From Balneola sp. (GTDB lineage: Bacteria > Bacteroidota > Rhodothermia > Balneolales > Balneolaceae): a DNA stretch of 64,000 bases. Location: assembly GCA_028284195.1 (NCBI GenBank), contig JANQSE010000017.1, positions 62,001 to 126,000 of the forward strand, given 5' to 3'. The translations under genes were made by a program, and so were the position numbers. Positions 43,490 to 52,550 of the stretch are shown here, one piece after another (position 1 is the first letter of the stretch; each line of letters begins with the position of its first letter). The notes beneath the pieces were generated by a model that was not told the DNA's origin, made no database searches, and was given only the letters and a program-made list of their open reading frames with translations.

Positions 43490-44044
43490 TTACTTCAACT
43501 GAGCATCAATCAGCACCTTGAAACCTTCATACGTTCTTGGAAGGCGTTCGATTTTTCTTCCATTAATATAAAAAGTTGGTGTAGAGTTTACGCCAAGTGC
43601 ACCACCTTCTCTCTTATCAGCAAGTACCAGCCGGTTCATTCTGGCTGAATTAAGGTCTTTGTTAAACTGCTCCATATTCAGTTTTAAGCTTTGGGCATAT
43701 CCTATAAAAATAGCCTCAGCATTTCCTTTACTCCATTGCTCCTGGCCTGTAAAAAGCATTTCATGCATTTCCATGAATTTTTCCTGCTGTTTTGCCGCCA
43801 TTGCAGCACGTGCAGCGAGCTCAGCATATTGATGAATTCGCAGCGGGTAGTTTTTATAGGTTACTTTAATTTGATTACCATATTCTTCCTTTGCCTGATC
43901 TAAAATAGCTCCATAGTACTTACAAGCCGGACACTGGTAGTCACTGAATTTGGTAATTTCTACTACTTTTTTCATCTCCTGAGCATTGGAAAACCCAAAA
44001 GCAAAAAAACCAAATAACAACGTTAAAAATATTCCTCTTTTCAT
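43490..44044 (-). CDS. Exported DsbA-like thiol:disulfide protein
   Basis: A 184-aa protein with a signal peptide ending FSNAQ (about residue 22). A thioredoxin-fold domain carries redox Cys38 and Cys41 in a CPAC site, an inserted helical domain lies between ~70 and 140, and the cis-Pro is in GVNSTPTFYING. It is likely an oxidase or isomerase of periplasmic disulfides. It lies 46 nt after the cysteine desulfurase gene on the same strand and ends at a strong terminator. Confidence 0.9.
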   Translation of the reverse strand: MKRGIFLTLLFGFFAFGFSNAQEMKKVVEITKFSDYQCPACKYYGAILDQAKEEYGNQIKVTYKNYPLRIHQYAELAARAAMAAKQQEKFMEMHEMLFTGQEQWSKGNAEAIFIGYAQSLKLNMEQFNKDLNSARMNRLVLADKREGGALGVNSTPTFYINGRKIERLPRTYEGFKVLIDAQLK

Positions 44045-44090
44045 AGTTATCTTATTTTGAAATTAGCTTTCTGCTAACGCAGCTTTTCTT

Positions 44091-45230
44091 TTAAAATTTC
44101 ACTTTTTGTAAATGCCGCTTTAAGATAGCAGAGATTTTTTGAATAGTCAGGTCTATTTCTTCTTTGGTATTATTTTTTCCTAACGATAATCGTACAAACT
44201 CCCGTGCTTCTTCATCTGTTCTTCCCATTGCTTTTAACGTTCGGTTTGGTTTGTCTTCCCCAACCTGGCAGGCACTTCCTGTTGAGATTGCAACTCCAGC
44301 CTGACTGCATTCCAGCATTAAAAATTGTCCTTCCATTCCGTGAAACCTCATACCTAAAATATTGGGTAAGTAATTTTTGGGGCTTCCTTCCAGAGTAAAA
44401 TCAATTTCATTCTGTTGCAATCCTTTTATCATTAATGACCTCAACTCCTCCGCTTCCAAAAACTGTCGCTCTTTATCTGTATTAAGTTGTTTTGCCGCTG
44501 CGGCAAAAGCTGCGATGCCTGGCACATCTTGTGTTCCTGCTTTAAAACCAAATTCCTGAGAAGTACCCGGCACATCAGGCTTCGCATCTACTTTTTTATT
44601 AAGATAAACAGCACCGACCCCCTTTGGGCCATATATCTTATGGGAAGAAACCGAAAGAGCATCAAACCATTTGGCATTAACACCAACTTTACAGAAGGTT
44701 TGTACGCAATCAGAGTGAAATAAAACTCCACGCTGCCTACATACTTTTCCCATCTTTTCGACATCATGAATCACTCCGGTTTCAGAGTTTGCATGTTGAA
44801 TGGACACCACTGCTGTATCCGGTGTGATTAGTTTCTCCAATTCTGAGAAGGAAGTCATTCCATGTTCATCCCCTCTTAAACGGGAAACCTTGTATCCCTG
44901 CCGCTCAATTTTGTTGATAAAATTCCTGATCGAAGAATGTTCGGTATCAGTAGCTATGATATGATCTTTTGATTCATCAGAAGCACTCAGTAGCGCTTTA
45001 ATAGCAAGCTGGTTCGATTCTGAGCCCCCGCTTGTAAATACAATTTCATCCTGTTCAGCACCTAAAATAGTTGCGATTGTTCGGCGCGATGCATCCAGCA
45101 ATTGCTTCGCTTCCGAGCCAATATCATGATGGCTGTTGGGGTTACCGAAGTAATGCTTTGCAACATGTACATAGGTTTCCAGTGCAATGTCACTGATAGG
45201 TGTTGTGGCGGCGTTATCCAGATAAATCAT
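44091..45230 (-). CDS. Cysteine desulfurase (NifS/IscS family)
   Basis: A 379-aa class V PLP enzyme. The N-terminus is IYLDNAATTP, and SGGSESNQLAI binds PLP. The PLP lysine is in SSHKIYGPKGVG, and the persulfide cysteine is in STGSACQVGED. It mobilises sulfur from cysteine for iron-sulfur clusters or thiolation. It is divergent from nadC-nadA. In Bacillus a NifS-like enzyme beside the nad genes is needed for the NadA cluster, so the same could hold here. That is inference. Confidence 0.93.
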   Translation of the reverse strand: MIYLDNAATTPISDIALETYVHVAKHYFGNPNSHHDIGSEAKQLLDASRRTIATILGAEQDEIVFTSGGSESNQLAIKALLSASDESKDHIIATDTEHSSIRNFINKIERQGYKVSRLRGDEHGMTSFSELEKLITPDTAVVSIQHANSETGVIHDVEKMGKVCRQRGVLFHSDCVQTFCKVGVNAKWFDALSVSSHKIYGPKGVGAVYLNKKVDAKPDVPGTSQEFGFKAGTQDVPGIAAFAAAAKQLNTDKERQFLEAEELRSLMIKGLQQNEIDFTLEGSPKNYLPNILGMRFHGMEGQFLMLECSQAGVAISTGSACQVGEDKPNRTLKAMGRTDEEAREFVRLSLGKNNTKEEIDLTIQKISAILKRHLQKVKF

Positions 45231-45305
45231 ACGTCGTACTTTTTAAAGAAATACTGTATCTTTCACGGCTTTAAATTACCTAAAATCCTAAGGCTTTAAC
45301 AGCCC

Positions 45306-46136
45306 ATGATCGCTATTCATCTGAAAGAAATTATTAACTCTGCCTTGAAGGAAGATATTGGAATGGGCGATCTTACTTCGGGTTCAATTTTTGACAGTAG
45401 TCATATTTCTAAAGGTGCATTTAAGGCAAAGGCAGATGGGGTTTTGTCGGGATTGGAAACCATTGCCCTTGCATATGAAGCACTTGGAACCAACACCGAA
45501 GTTGCGCTGCTTAAATCGGACGGCGATCAGGTTTCTAAAGGAGAAACTATTGCTGAGGTGAAAGGGCCAACTCAAATATTACTTTCTGCGGAACGCGTGA
45601 TCCTGAATATCATCCAGCACCTTGGAGGTATCGCATCCACTACAAACAAAGTAGTTGAACTGCTTGATGACCCTTCAATAAAAATAACCGATACAAGAAA
45701 AACGCTCCCGGGACTTCGTGCCGTTCAAAAATATGCAGTTGTGTGTGGCGGAGGTAGTAATCATCGTTTTCGATTGGATGATGCTGTAATGATTAAGGAT
45801 AATCATATTAAAGCAGCTGGAAGCATTCAAAAAGCTATTGAAAAAGTGCGTACCGGAATTGGACACATGGTTAAGGTTGAAATAGAAACGGAAACCAGGG
45901 AACAGGTGTTAGAGGCAGTGCAGTCGGGTGCAGACGTTGTGATGCTGGATAACCGAACACCCGAAGAAGTGAAGCACCTGGTGCCGGTAATCCCTGATGA
46001 AATTATTACTGAGGTTTCAGGTGGAATTACACCCGAAAATATTGCCGACTACAAAGGATGCGGCGTAGATGTAATTTCGTTAGGTTGGTTAACACATTCT
46101 GTAAAAGCATTAGACATAAGTTTTAATTTGAAATAA
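45306..46136 (+). CDS. nadC: Nicotinate-nucleotide diphosphorylase (carboxylating)
   Basis: A 276-aa enzyme with quinolinate phosphoribosyltransferase motifs: EDIGMGDLTSG near the start, ITDTRKTLPGLR and YAVVCGGGSNHRF at ~120-150, and VEIETETREQ plus MLDNRTPEEVK later. It converts quinolinate and PRPP to NaMN with CO2 release. nadA follows after 70 nt that contain a palindromic repeat. nadB is missing from the window. Confidence 0.96.
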   Translation: MIAIHLKEIINSALKEDIGMGDLTSGSIFDSSHISKGAFKAKADGVLSGLETIALAYEALGTNTEVALLKSDGDQVSKGETIAEVKGPTQILLSAERVILNIIQHLGGIASTTNKVVELLDDPSIKITDTRKTLPGLRAVQKYAVVCGGGSNHRFRLDDAVMIKDNHIKAAGSIQKAIEKVRTGIGHMVKVEIETETREQVLEAVQSGADVVMLDNRTPEEVKHLVPVIPDEIITEVSGGITPENIADYKGCGVDVISLGWLTHSVKALDISFNLK

Positions 46137-46143
46137 TAAATTT

Positions 46144-46197
46144 GCCACAGAAATACCAAATCACTAAAATAATTTTGTGTGTTTGTGATTTAGTGGC
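46144..46197. repeat. Imperfect palindromic element between nadC and nadA
   Basis: A 54-bp element bounded by GCCAC (46144-46148) and GTGGC (46193-46197). Internal inverted parts are AAATCAC (46158-46164) with GTGATTT (46185-46191) and CACTAAA (46162-46168) with TTTAGTG (46189-46195). It looks like a small dispersed palindromic repeat rather than a terminator, since no T run follows. Confidence 0.5.
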
Positions 46198-46206
46198 CCC
46201 ATACTA

Positions 46207-47316
46207 ATGGATGTATTAGACCTTTTAGATATTGAATCAGAAGTATCGCTTCCAAAACGATATCGTGAGCTTTCTATAGAAGAAATGGAAAATCGTGTTC
46301 AGGAAATTAAAGCAAACTTTGGAGACCGCTTATTTATCCCGGGACATCACTACCAAAAAGATGAAGTAATCCAGTTTGCAGATGCACGTGGCGATTCTCT
46401 AAAGCTTGCACAAGTCTGTGCCACCATGAACCAGGCAGAATACATCGCATTTTGTGGAGTCCACTTTATGGCAGAAACAGCAGATATGCTTACCCGCCCT
46501 GATCAAAAAATTATCCTGCCGGATTTACGGGCCGGTTGTTCTATGGCCGATATGGCGAATATCGATCAAACGGAGCGTGGATGGGAGAAGATGCAAAAGA
46601 TTTGGGGCGACACTATTTTGCCACTTACCTACGTGAACTCGACTGCAGCTATTAAAGGATTTGTGGGGAAGCATGGCGGGGCATGTGTTACTTCGGGCAA
46701 CGTAAAGAAAATGCTGGAGTGGGCATTTACTCAAAAAGAACGAATTCTCTTTTTACCGGATCAGCATTTGGGCAGAAATACTGCGTATGATCTGGGCATC
46801 AAACTTGAAGAAATGGCCGTTTATGCACCACACACTCATTCTTTTGAGTATGATGGCGAATGGAAAGATGTAAAGGTTATTCTTTGGAAAGGCCATTGCT
46901 CCGTTCATGAAAAGTTTAACATACAACATGTAGAAAACCTTCGAAAACAAGACCCTGAAATAAACATCATCGTTCATCCTGAGTGTATCTTCGACGTAGT
47001 TCAGGCTTCAGATTATGCGGGTTCCACCAATTACATTATTGAAACCATTAAGAATGCCCCGGAAGGATCAAAATGGGCAATTGGTACAGAGATGAATTTA
47101 GTGAATCGAATTATTGATGACCATCCTGATAAAAAGATTGTTTCTCTGAACCCGTTTATGTGCCCTTGTCTTACCATGAATCGCATTGACCTTCCGCATT
47201 TACTTTGGAGCTTAGAGAAACTGGAATCCGGAGAAGTAGTAAATCAAATTACAGTCCCGGAAGAAGTAACCAAGTATGCCGTTCTGTCTTTAGAAAGAAT
47301 GTTGGAAAGAAGTTGA
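46207..47316 (+). CDS. nadA: Quinolinate synthase A
   Basis: A 369-aa [4Fe-4S] enzyme with the NadA segments [20 protein letters not shown] at the N-terminus and cluster cysteines in [25 protein letters not shown] and the late MCPCLTMN. It condenses iminoaspartate with DHAP to quinolinate. It is the longer NadA type. nadC lies upstream on the same strand; the aspartate oxidase (nadB) must be elsewhere or replaced by an aspartate dehydrogenase. Confidence 0.96.
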   Translation: MDVLDLLDIESEVSLPKRYRELSIEEMENRVQEIKANFGDRLFIPGHHYQKDEVIQFADARGDSLKLAQVCATMNQAEYIAFCGVHFMAETADMLTRPDQKIILPDLRAGCSMADMANIDQTERGWEKMQKIWGDTILPLTYVNSTAAIKGFVGKHGGACVTSGNVKKMLEWAFTQKERILFLPDQHLGRNTAYDLGIKLEEMAVYAPHTHSFEYDGEWKDVKVILWKGHCSVHEKFNIQHVENLRKQDPEINIIVHPECIFDVVQASDYAGSTNYIIETIKNAPEGSKWAIGTEMNLVNRIIDDHPDKKIVSLNPFMCPCLTMNRIDLPHLLWSLEKLESGEVVNQITVPEEVTKYAVLSLERMLERS

Positions 47317-47367
47317 AATGAGCCCTATTGAATTAATCATTTCCTGATTTTCATTGTTCCCGTTTTC

Positions 47368-47394
47368 TTGCTTTATTAGTCATGTATATAGTTG
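47368..47394 (+). promoter_or_regulatory. Possible Bacteroidota-type promoter
   Basis: TTG at 47368-47370 and TATAGTTG at 47387-47394, 16 nt apart, resemble the -33 TTG and -7 TAnnTTTG elements, 29 nt before the NTF2-like start. The spacing is a little short, so this is a weak call. Confidence 0.28.
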
Positions 47395-47423
47395 GTCAAA
47401 ATAAACCTTAAAACAAAACTATT

Positions 47424-47789
47424 ATGACAAATTTAGATCGAGCATTAGATATCATAAAAATGAGCAATGAAGGCCAGTTAATGGAAGCCCTTGAAAAATA
47501 CTACCACGAAGATTCTGTAAAAGTGGAAGGAACCGGGGAAGTAACAGAAGGCCTTGCTGCAAACCGTGAATTTCATAAACAGTGGCTGGAAAGCATTGAA
47601 CAGGTTCATGATGGAGGCCTGATAGCAATTGCTGAAAATGCTGAAACAGGCCACGTTTTTGCGGAGTCTTGGGTGGACCTCACTTTTAAAGACGGAAACC
47701 GTGTAAAAATACAAGAAGCAGAAGTGCAAACATGGGTAGATGGGAAAATTAAGCACATCCGGTTCTATTACGATACCCGCGGTATGTAA
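47424..47789 (+). CDS. SnoaL/NTF2-like family protein
   Basis: A 121-aa protein with the cone-shaped NTF2 fold pattern: an N-terminal helix pair (EALEKYYHEDSVKVEG), a helix with EFHKQWLESI, then strands VFAESWVDLTF, NRVKIQEAEVQTWVDGKI and HIRFYYDTRG. Such proteins are small-molecule binders, isomerases or of unknown role. It stands alone, 107 nt after nadA and before an intergenic repeat. Confidence 0.82.
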   Translation: MTNLDRALDIIKMSNEGQLMEALEKYYHEDSVKVEGTGEVTEGLAANREFHKQWLESIEQVHDGGLIAIAENAETGHVFAESWVDLTFKDGNRVKIQEAEVQTWVDGKIKHIRFYYDTRGM

Positions 47790-47805
47790 AAAAACCTTTT
47801 AGAAA

Positions 47806-47913
47806 GTCATTCTGAGGACGTCTTCGAAGAATCTTGCTAGATATCCAGTTAGATTCTTCGTTCTCGCCTGCCGAATCCCGAAAGCGTTCGGAAGCAGGCA
47901 GACTCAGAATAAC
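47806..47913. repeat. Intergenic repeat, copy B (family shared with 28.5 kb)
   Basis: GTCATTCTGAG (47806-47816) and CTCAGAATAAC (47903-47913) are inverted ends, 10 of 11 bases paired. The centre has CCTGCC followed by CCCGAAAGCGTTCGG and GCAGG, itself a hairpin. Ends and core correspond to the copy at 28526-28664. Confidence 0.68.
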
Positions 47914-47963
47914 ATTTCCCTTCTATCACTTTCATTATATAACAGATTTCCATTCCTTCAGAA

Positions 47964-48899
47964 ATGAAAGTTTTATTCCCCTTTTTTTTAGTTTTATTAC
48001 TGAATTGTACCACTCTTGACAAAAAAGACGTTAATGTTTCTTCGGGTATATACATTGTTGTTTTAGGAATCGCACAGGATGCCGGTTTCCTCCAGGCTGG
48101 ATGTGAAAAAGAAAATTGCACCTTATTTTGGGAAGGAAAAGAGCAAAGACGACATGCTACCAGTTTAGGTTTAGTTGATGAGAAAACCGGGCAGCAGTGG
48201 ATGTTTGAAGCCACTCCTGATTTCAAAGTGCAACTCCATCATTTGAAAACGGAATCCGGAATAGATCATCAACTGGGCGGTATTTTTCTAACTCACGCTC
48301 ATATCGGGCACTATACCGGGCTAATGCATCTTGGGCGAGAGGTAATGGGAACAAATCAGATGCCGGTATTCGCTATGCCAAAAATGAAATCTTATTTGGA
48401 AAATAATGGTCCCTGGGAGCAATTGGTTCGGCTTCAAAATATCAAGCTTCAAAAATTAACTGCCGATTCTGCCATAAATATTTCAGCAAATATTCGGGTA
48501 ACTCCATTCCTGGTTCCACATCGTGATGAGTATTCTGAAACCGTTGGCTATAAAATTGAAACTGATGATAAATCAGTACTTTTCATTCCTGATATCAACA
48601 AATGGGGTATTTGGAACCGCTCGATTGTCGAGGAGATCTCGAACGTTGACTACGCTTTTCTGGATGCCACTTTTTTCGATGCCAATGAATTACCGGGCAG
48701 AGACATGAGTGAAATCCCCCATCCTTTTGTGGAAGAAAGCATAGAGTTGTTTAAAAATCTGCCTGAATCTGAAAAGGCCAAAATCCATTTCATTCACTTT
48801 AATCATACTAATCCTTTGATTCTGGATTCACCAGAAAGAAAGCAAGTTGAAGCTCTTGGATATAAAGTAGCTTTTGAAGGGGTAAAAATTCAATTATAA
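47964..48899 (+). CDS. PqqB-like MBL-fold lipoprotein
   Basis: A 311-aa protein with a type II signal (LLLNC, Cys15) and a metallo-beta-lactamase-like domain resembling PqqB: VVLGIAQDAGFLQAGC, then THAHIGHYTGL, and later TPFLVPHRDEYSETVGY and LFIPDINKW. The usual HxHxDH is HAHIGH, so one zinc ligand (Asp) is replaced by Gly, as in PqqB-type proteins. No other pqq genes are here, so a PQQ role is doubtful. Function unknown, probably outer-membrane anchored. Confidence 0.84.
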   Translation: MKVLFPFFLVLLLNCTTLDKKDVNVSSGIYIVVLGIAQDAGFLQAGCEKENCTLFWEGKEQRRHATSLGLVDEKTGQQWMFEATPDFKVQLHHLKTESGIDHQLGGIFLTHAHIGHYTGLMHLGREVMGTNQMPVFAMPKMKSYLENNGPWEQLVRLQNIKLQKLTADSAINISANIRVTPFLVPHRDEYSETVGYKIETDDKSVLFIPDINKWGIWNRSIVEEISNVDYAFLDATFFDANELPGRDMSEIPHPFVEESIELFKNLPESEKAKIHFIHFNHTNPLILDSPERKQVEALGYKVAFEGVKIQL

Positions 48900-48973
48900 G
48901 TCTGCATAAACAGGTAATTCTTTTTTTCTTCCTGATTCTTTTGTTCTTTAAGGGGAAATAAACCGGGTATAGT

Positions 48974-51223
48974 ATGGCAGCAAGAAGAGAAGAACCAAAA
49001 AGAAAAACAGCAACAAAGAAGGCTGGTTCTGAAGAGTTTTCAGAAAGTGAACCCGTCTTGGCTCAGGAAGGAGCTCCTGAACAATTTTCAGAATCTCAAC
49101 AGGAGGAAATAACCACTGGTGGTATAGAAGGTAAATATAGAAGAGGTGTATTGACCTTAGAACTTGGCCCCGAGCTTTTACCTTCAGATGAGCAACTTAT
49201 ACTAATTTCGACTAGTGATAAAACTCCCATTTCTTATCAGTCATATTATCGAAGACTTATCACTCATTTAAATATCGAGGAAGATTACTTTCACAGAATG
49301 GAAGCCGATTTTGAATATTCTAATTACAGTTTTTTCCAGCTCTCACAACAGAGAATTATCGGTCTAATTAGTTTTCGCCCTGAGGAAGAAATTAACTCCA
49401 TCTCCAGTGATTTTATTCGTGAGCTAACTTCCAGCTTACAACGGTTTTATAAAATCGAATTAAGTTCCATTTATGACTCTTCTCTTTATTATTCCTTATC
49501 AAATACACCTGATGAATTAAGATATTCTCCTCTCCACTTTATAGAAGAAGTAGGACTATCTGAATCAAGTCCGCTATCATATACACTACCTTATCCTTCT
49601 TCAGCAGAGCGCCGACTATTTAAAGACTTGAGCGAAGGTTGGAAGGAACTTTTAACCCATGAAGAAGAACACAGTGTACAAAAATCTCCTCAAGATAAAA
49701 TAGACTTTCACCTTGATGATCCGGCGCTTGAGGATAAACTGGGGAGAAAACCGATAGCCAATAGTCTGGCTAAGCTCATTAACGATGATATTTTCGGGAA
49801 TGAAAAATGTCACGCATTTATGGCTCATCTGCAAGGGCGCTGGGGAGAAGGTAAGTCCTCTTTCATGAAGTTCCTGGAAGAAGGGTTGCAGGATGCCGGA
49901 AATAATTGCTGGATAGTGGTCCATTACAATGCATGGAAAAACCAAGGCGTAGATCCACCCTGGTGGACTTTTCTGGATGCCATTTATAAGCAGGGAAATA
50001 AACAAATTTCAAAAATAGCCGGGAAAAAATATCGCAGGAAAATTAAAATCAATGAAAACATACGGCGCTTAAACAGCGGTGTTTTGCTTGGGTTGTCTAT
50101 AGCTGCTTTTGCAATTTATCTGGTACTCTCTTTCTACAACCTGCTTGAGATAGATTTTCAGCTTGAAACCGACACCAAAACCATTCTATCGATTATTACT
50201 TTGGCCGGAACTGTATTTGCCATTGGCCAGGCCTGGAGTAAGTTTTTTATCCTCGATACGCCTGAGAATGCAAAACTGTTCATGAGGCGGACAGAAAACC
50301 CCTCTGCTTATATCAAGCAGCATTTCGAGGGATTGGTCAAAGACCTTCAAACAAAACATAAAAAAGGAGGACCTGACCATCATATCGCTGTGTTTATTGA
50401 CGACCTGGACCGGTGTGATGGAAAGTTTGTGGTATCATTACTTGAAGGAATACAGACCATGTTCAATGAGCAAAAGGTGTTTTACCTGGTGGCGGCAGAT
50501 AAACACTGGGTAGCTAAAAGCTTCGAAAATATATATTCAGAGTACACAGATACTGTAAAAACCGGAACCAAGCTAGGGTATTCCTTCATCGAAAAAAACT
50601 TTCAGCTTTCGATCCGATTGCCTAATCCTTCTAAAAGTCAAATAAGTCGTTACTGGGGGCATATCCTGAAACACAGAACGGACAACCAAACCAGAGAAAA
50701 TGAAGATAAAGAAGGTCTTAAAGAGAAACTTAAGGAAACAGGCCAGGAAGCTGTGCTTTCCGGAGAAACCGATCTTGAGGAACTCGCTGAAGAATACAAT
50801 ACTACTATTGAAGATGCCCAGAGTATAATGCTCGAAACTGTAAATGAAACCACAGAAGATATCGAGCACTTACTGATGGAGCATCATGAGCTTTTGGGTA
50901 ATAATCCCCGCGCTGTAAAACGTTTGGCAAACCAATATACTGTTTATCGTAACCTGGTACTTATTGAACAAAACAAAGTAGATCCTTTAAAACTGTTTCG
51001 ATGGGTAGTATTACAAAATCGCTGGCCGGTATTAATCGACAAATTAGAACAGGATCCGACACACATCAATGACTACGATGAATTGCTGGAAGAGCTTAAT
51101 CTTGTTTCTTACTCAATAGATATTGATTATGTAATGGGCAAAGAAGAGCAGCGACTTACCACCGAGGATGTAATTACATTTATGGGAATAGGCTCTCTGG
51201 CTCCACAGATCAACTATGAGTAA
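48974..51223 (+). CDS. KAP family P-loop NTPase with membrane insertion
   Basis: A 749-aa protein. Residues 1-260 form an unrecognised domain, starting with a Lys/Glu/Ser-rich tail and then a Tyr/Ser-rich part. The KAP NTPase core has Walker A G288-S295 (GRWGEGKS). Two hydrophobic spans (about 370-390 and 403-425) are inserted between Walker A and Walker B, which is the KAP hallmark. Walker B is FIDDLDRCD with Asp476/Asp477. An acidic helical insert lies near 560-610. KAP proteins face the cytoplasm on the inner membrane, and some take part in phage exclusion. The VOC gene overlaps the stop by 8 nt. Confidence 0.88.
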   Translation: MAARREEPKRKTATKKAGSEEFSESEPVLAQEGAPEQFSESQQEEITTGGIEGKYRRGVLTLELGPELLPSDEQLILISTSDKTPISYQSYYRRLITHLNIEEDYFHRMEADFEYSNYSFFQLSQQRIIGLISFRPEEEINSISSDFIRELTSSLQRFYKIELSSIYDSSLYYSLSNTPDELRYSPLHFIEEVGLSESSPLSYTLPYPSSAERRLFKDLSEGWKELLTHEEEHSVQKSPQDKIDFHLDDPALEDKLGRKPIANSLAKLINDDIFGNEKCHAFMAHLQGRWGEGKSSFMKFLEEGLQDAGNNCWIVVHYNAWKNQGVDPPWWTFLDAIYKQGNKQISKIAGKKYRRKIKINENIRRLNSGVLLGLSIAAFAIYLVLSFYNLLEIDFQLETDTKTILSIITLAGTVFAIGQAWSKFFILDTPENAKLFMRRTENPSAYIKQHFEGLVKDLQTKHKKGGPDHHIAVFIDDLDRCDGKFVVSLLEGIQTMFNEQKVFYLVAADKHWVAKSFENIYSEYTDTVKTGTKLGYSFIEKNFQLSIRLPNPSKSQISRYWGHILKHRTDNQTRENEDKEGLKEKLKETGQEAVLSGETDLEELAEEYNTTIEDAQSIMLETVNETTEDIEHLLMEHHELLGNNPRAVKRLANQYTVYRNLVLIEQNKVDPLKLFRWVVLQNRWPVLIDKLEQDPTHINDYDELLEELNLVSYSIDIDYVMGKEEQRLTTEDVITFMGIGSLAPQINYE

Positions 51224-51587
51224 TTTCAAAAACATATCACCTGTATTACCAGCAAATAATGTAGAAGTAGAAATTGAATTCTTTGAAAAGCTTGGATTCA
51301 CCAATGTATATGATTCTCTGAATTATTCTGGCAAACTCGATTATGCGGTAATGCATCGGGATGGGCAGAACATCCACATTCAATTTCAGTACGGAAAAGA
51401 TATGCCGCCTCGGAATGCCACCCAGCAAATCAAGATTTGGGTAGAGGATTTAGATGCACTTCAAACAGAATTCGAAGAAAAGGGTTTTGAAATAAAGCGC
51501 AGAGATAATACACCCTGGGGAACCAATGAATTCGGTTTTTACAGCCCCAATCATAACGCCATTATTTTTGTACATGATTTATGCTAA
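51216..51587 (+). CDS. VOC superfamily protein (glyoxalase/bleomycin-resistance-like)
   Basis: A 123-aa protein with the paired beta-alpha-beta-beta-beta modules of the VOC fold: ISPVLPANNVEVEIEFFEKLGF at the start, AVMHRDGQNIHIQFQY in the middle, and FEIKRRDNTPWGTNEFGFYSP at the end. It resembles antibiotic-binding, bleomycin-resistance-type proteins more than glyoxalase I. Substrate unknown. Its ATG lies inside the KAP gene end (8-nt overlap), so the two are translated together. Confidence 0.86.
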   Translation: MSNFKNISPVLPANNVEVEIEFFEKLGFTNVYDSLNYSGKLDYAVMHRDGQNIHIQFQYGKDMPPRNATQQIKIWVEDLDALQTEFEEKGFEIKRRDNTPWGTNEFGFYSPNHNAIIFVHDLC

Positions 51588-51651
51588 ACAATTGTGAAAT
51601 CTTTTTTGTTTATATCGTAAAGTAGTTTATTTTTTTACAAAAATTTTAAAT

Positions 51652-52215
51652 ATGGACTCAAAATCTCTATCTCCGCAAGAAAGCCTTGACCTGATATCAA
51701 AAGTAATTACAGATGCACGTAATAGCTTTAAAGATAACGGCATCATTTATATCATGTGGGGGATACTTATAACGCTTGCCGGAGCAGGGCAGTTCTTGCT
51801 TTTGCATTTTGAGCAGCATTCAATTAGCTACTTTCCTTATTTCGTAATGCCGGTTGGTGGTATTATTTCGATAGTTTACTATACAAAAAAAAAGCGTAGA
51901 GGCTCCAACATTATCAGTACACTCGTTGGACGAATATGGACCGCTGTATTAATAAATATTTTAATTTTGGGATTTGTGTTTGCCACACAACTTGGGAATA
52001 GCCTTACCCCCATCATTCTATTACTTATTGGAATTGGCACACTCGCATCCGGCACAGCATTGAAGGAAAACATGTTACTACTTTCCGGGCTTTCCATTAA
52101 TGTAATGGGGCTGCTTTGTTTCTTTATCGATTATGCTTATCACTCATTGATAATCGCAGCAGCCGGATTCTTTTTTACTCTTATTCCCGGTATTATTCTG
52201 AATAAGAAAAAATAA
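51652..52215 (+). CDS. Six-span membrane protein of unknown function
   Basis: A 187-aa protein with an N-terminal helix (SLSPQESLDLISKVITDA) and about six membrane spans to the C-terminus, which ends in KKK. I do not recognise the family. It starts a run of four same-strand genes: the winged-helix gene follows after 6 nt. Paired small membrane protein plus winged helix often suggests a sensor/regulator pair, but no such mechanism is visible here. Confidence 0.78.
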   Translation: MDSKSLSPQESLDLISKVITDARNSFKDNGIIYIMWGILITLAGAGQFLLLHFEQHSISYFPYFVMPVGGIISIVYYTKKKRRGSNIISTLVGRIWTAVLINILILGFVFATQLGNSLTPIILLLIGIGTLASGTALKENMLLLSGLSINVMGLLCFFIDYAYHSLIIAAAGFFFTLIPGIILNKKK

Positions 52216-52221
52216 CCCACC

Positions 52222-52509
52222 ATGAGCTTTAAGGATCTAAATCCACTTTTGCATTCTCAATTGCGGCTTTCCGTGATATCGTATCTGATCTCGAACACAG
52301 AATCTGACTTTAATCAACTTAAAGAGATCACAGATGCTACTTCGGGAAACCTGAGTGTGCAATTAAAAAAGCTTGAAGAAGCCGGATATCTAGTAATTAA
52401 AAAAGGATTCAAGAACAACTATCAACATACCGCAATAACAATAACAAAAAAAGGTATTGACGCTTTTGAAGCCTATGTAGAAGCTTTGAAAGGGTATATA
52501 AAACCGTAA
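52222..52509 (+). CDS. Winged-helix transcriptional regulator (small)
   Basis: A 95-aa single-domain DNA-binding protein. LLHSQLRLSVISYLISN is the first helix, TSGNLSVQLKKLEEAGYL the recognition helix, and the wing is AITITKKGIDAFEAY. It resembles the PF13601 winged-helix group of small MarR/ArsR-like regulators. It probably controls its own cassette (51652-55486). No palindromic operator was obvious to me upstream. Confidence 0.88.
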   Translation: MSFKDLNPLLHSQLRLSVISYLISNTESDFNQLKEITDATSGNLSVQLKKLEEAGYLVIKKGFKNNYQHTAITITKKGIDAFEAYVEALKGYIKP

Positions 52510-52550
52510 AAAATTTTCTCTATTTACTTTATAAAATAAACTAATTTATT

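Noticed and set aside
48974..51587. The KAP-VOC pair as a confirmed phage-defence island
   Set aside because: No restriction, toxin, integrase or other defence genes are nearby and neighbours are housekeeping genes, so I keep it only as a hypothesis.
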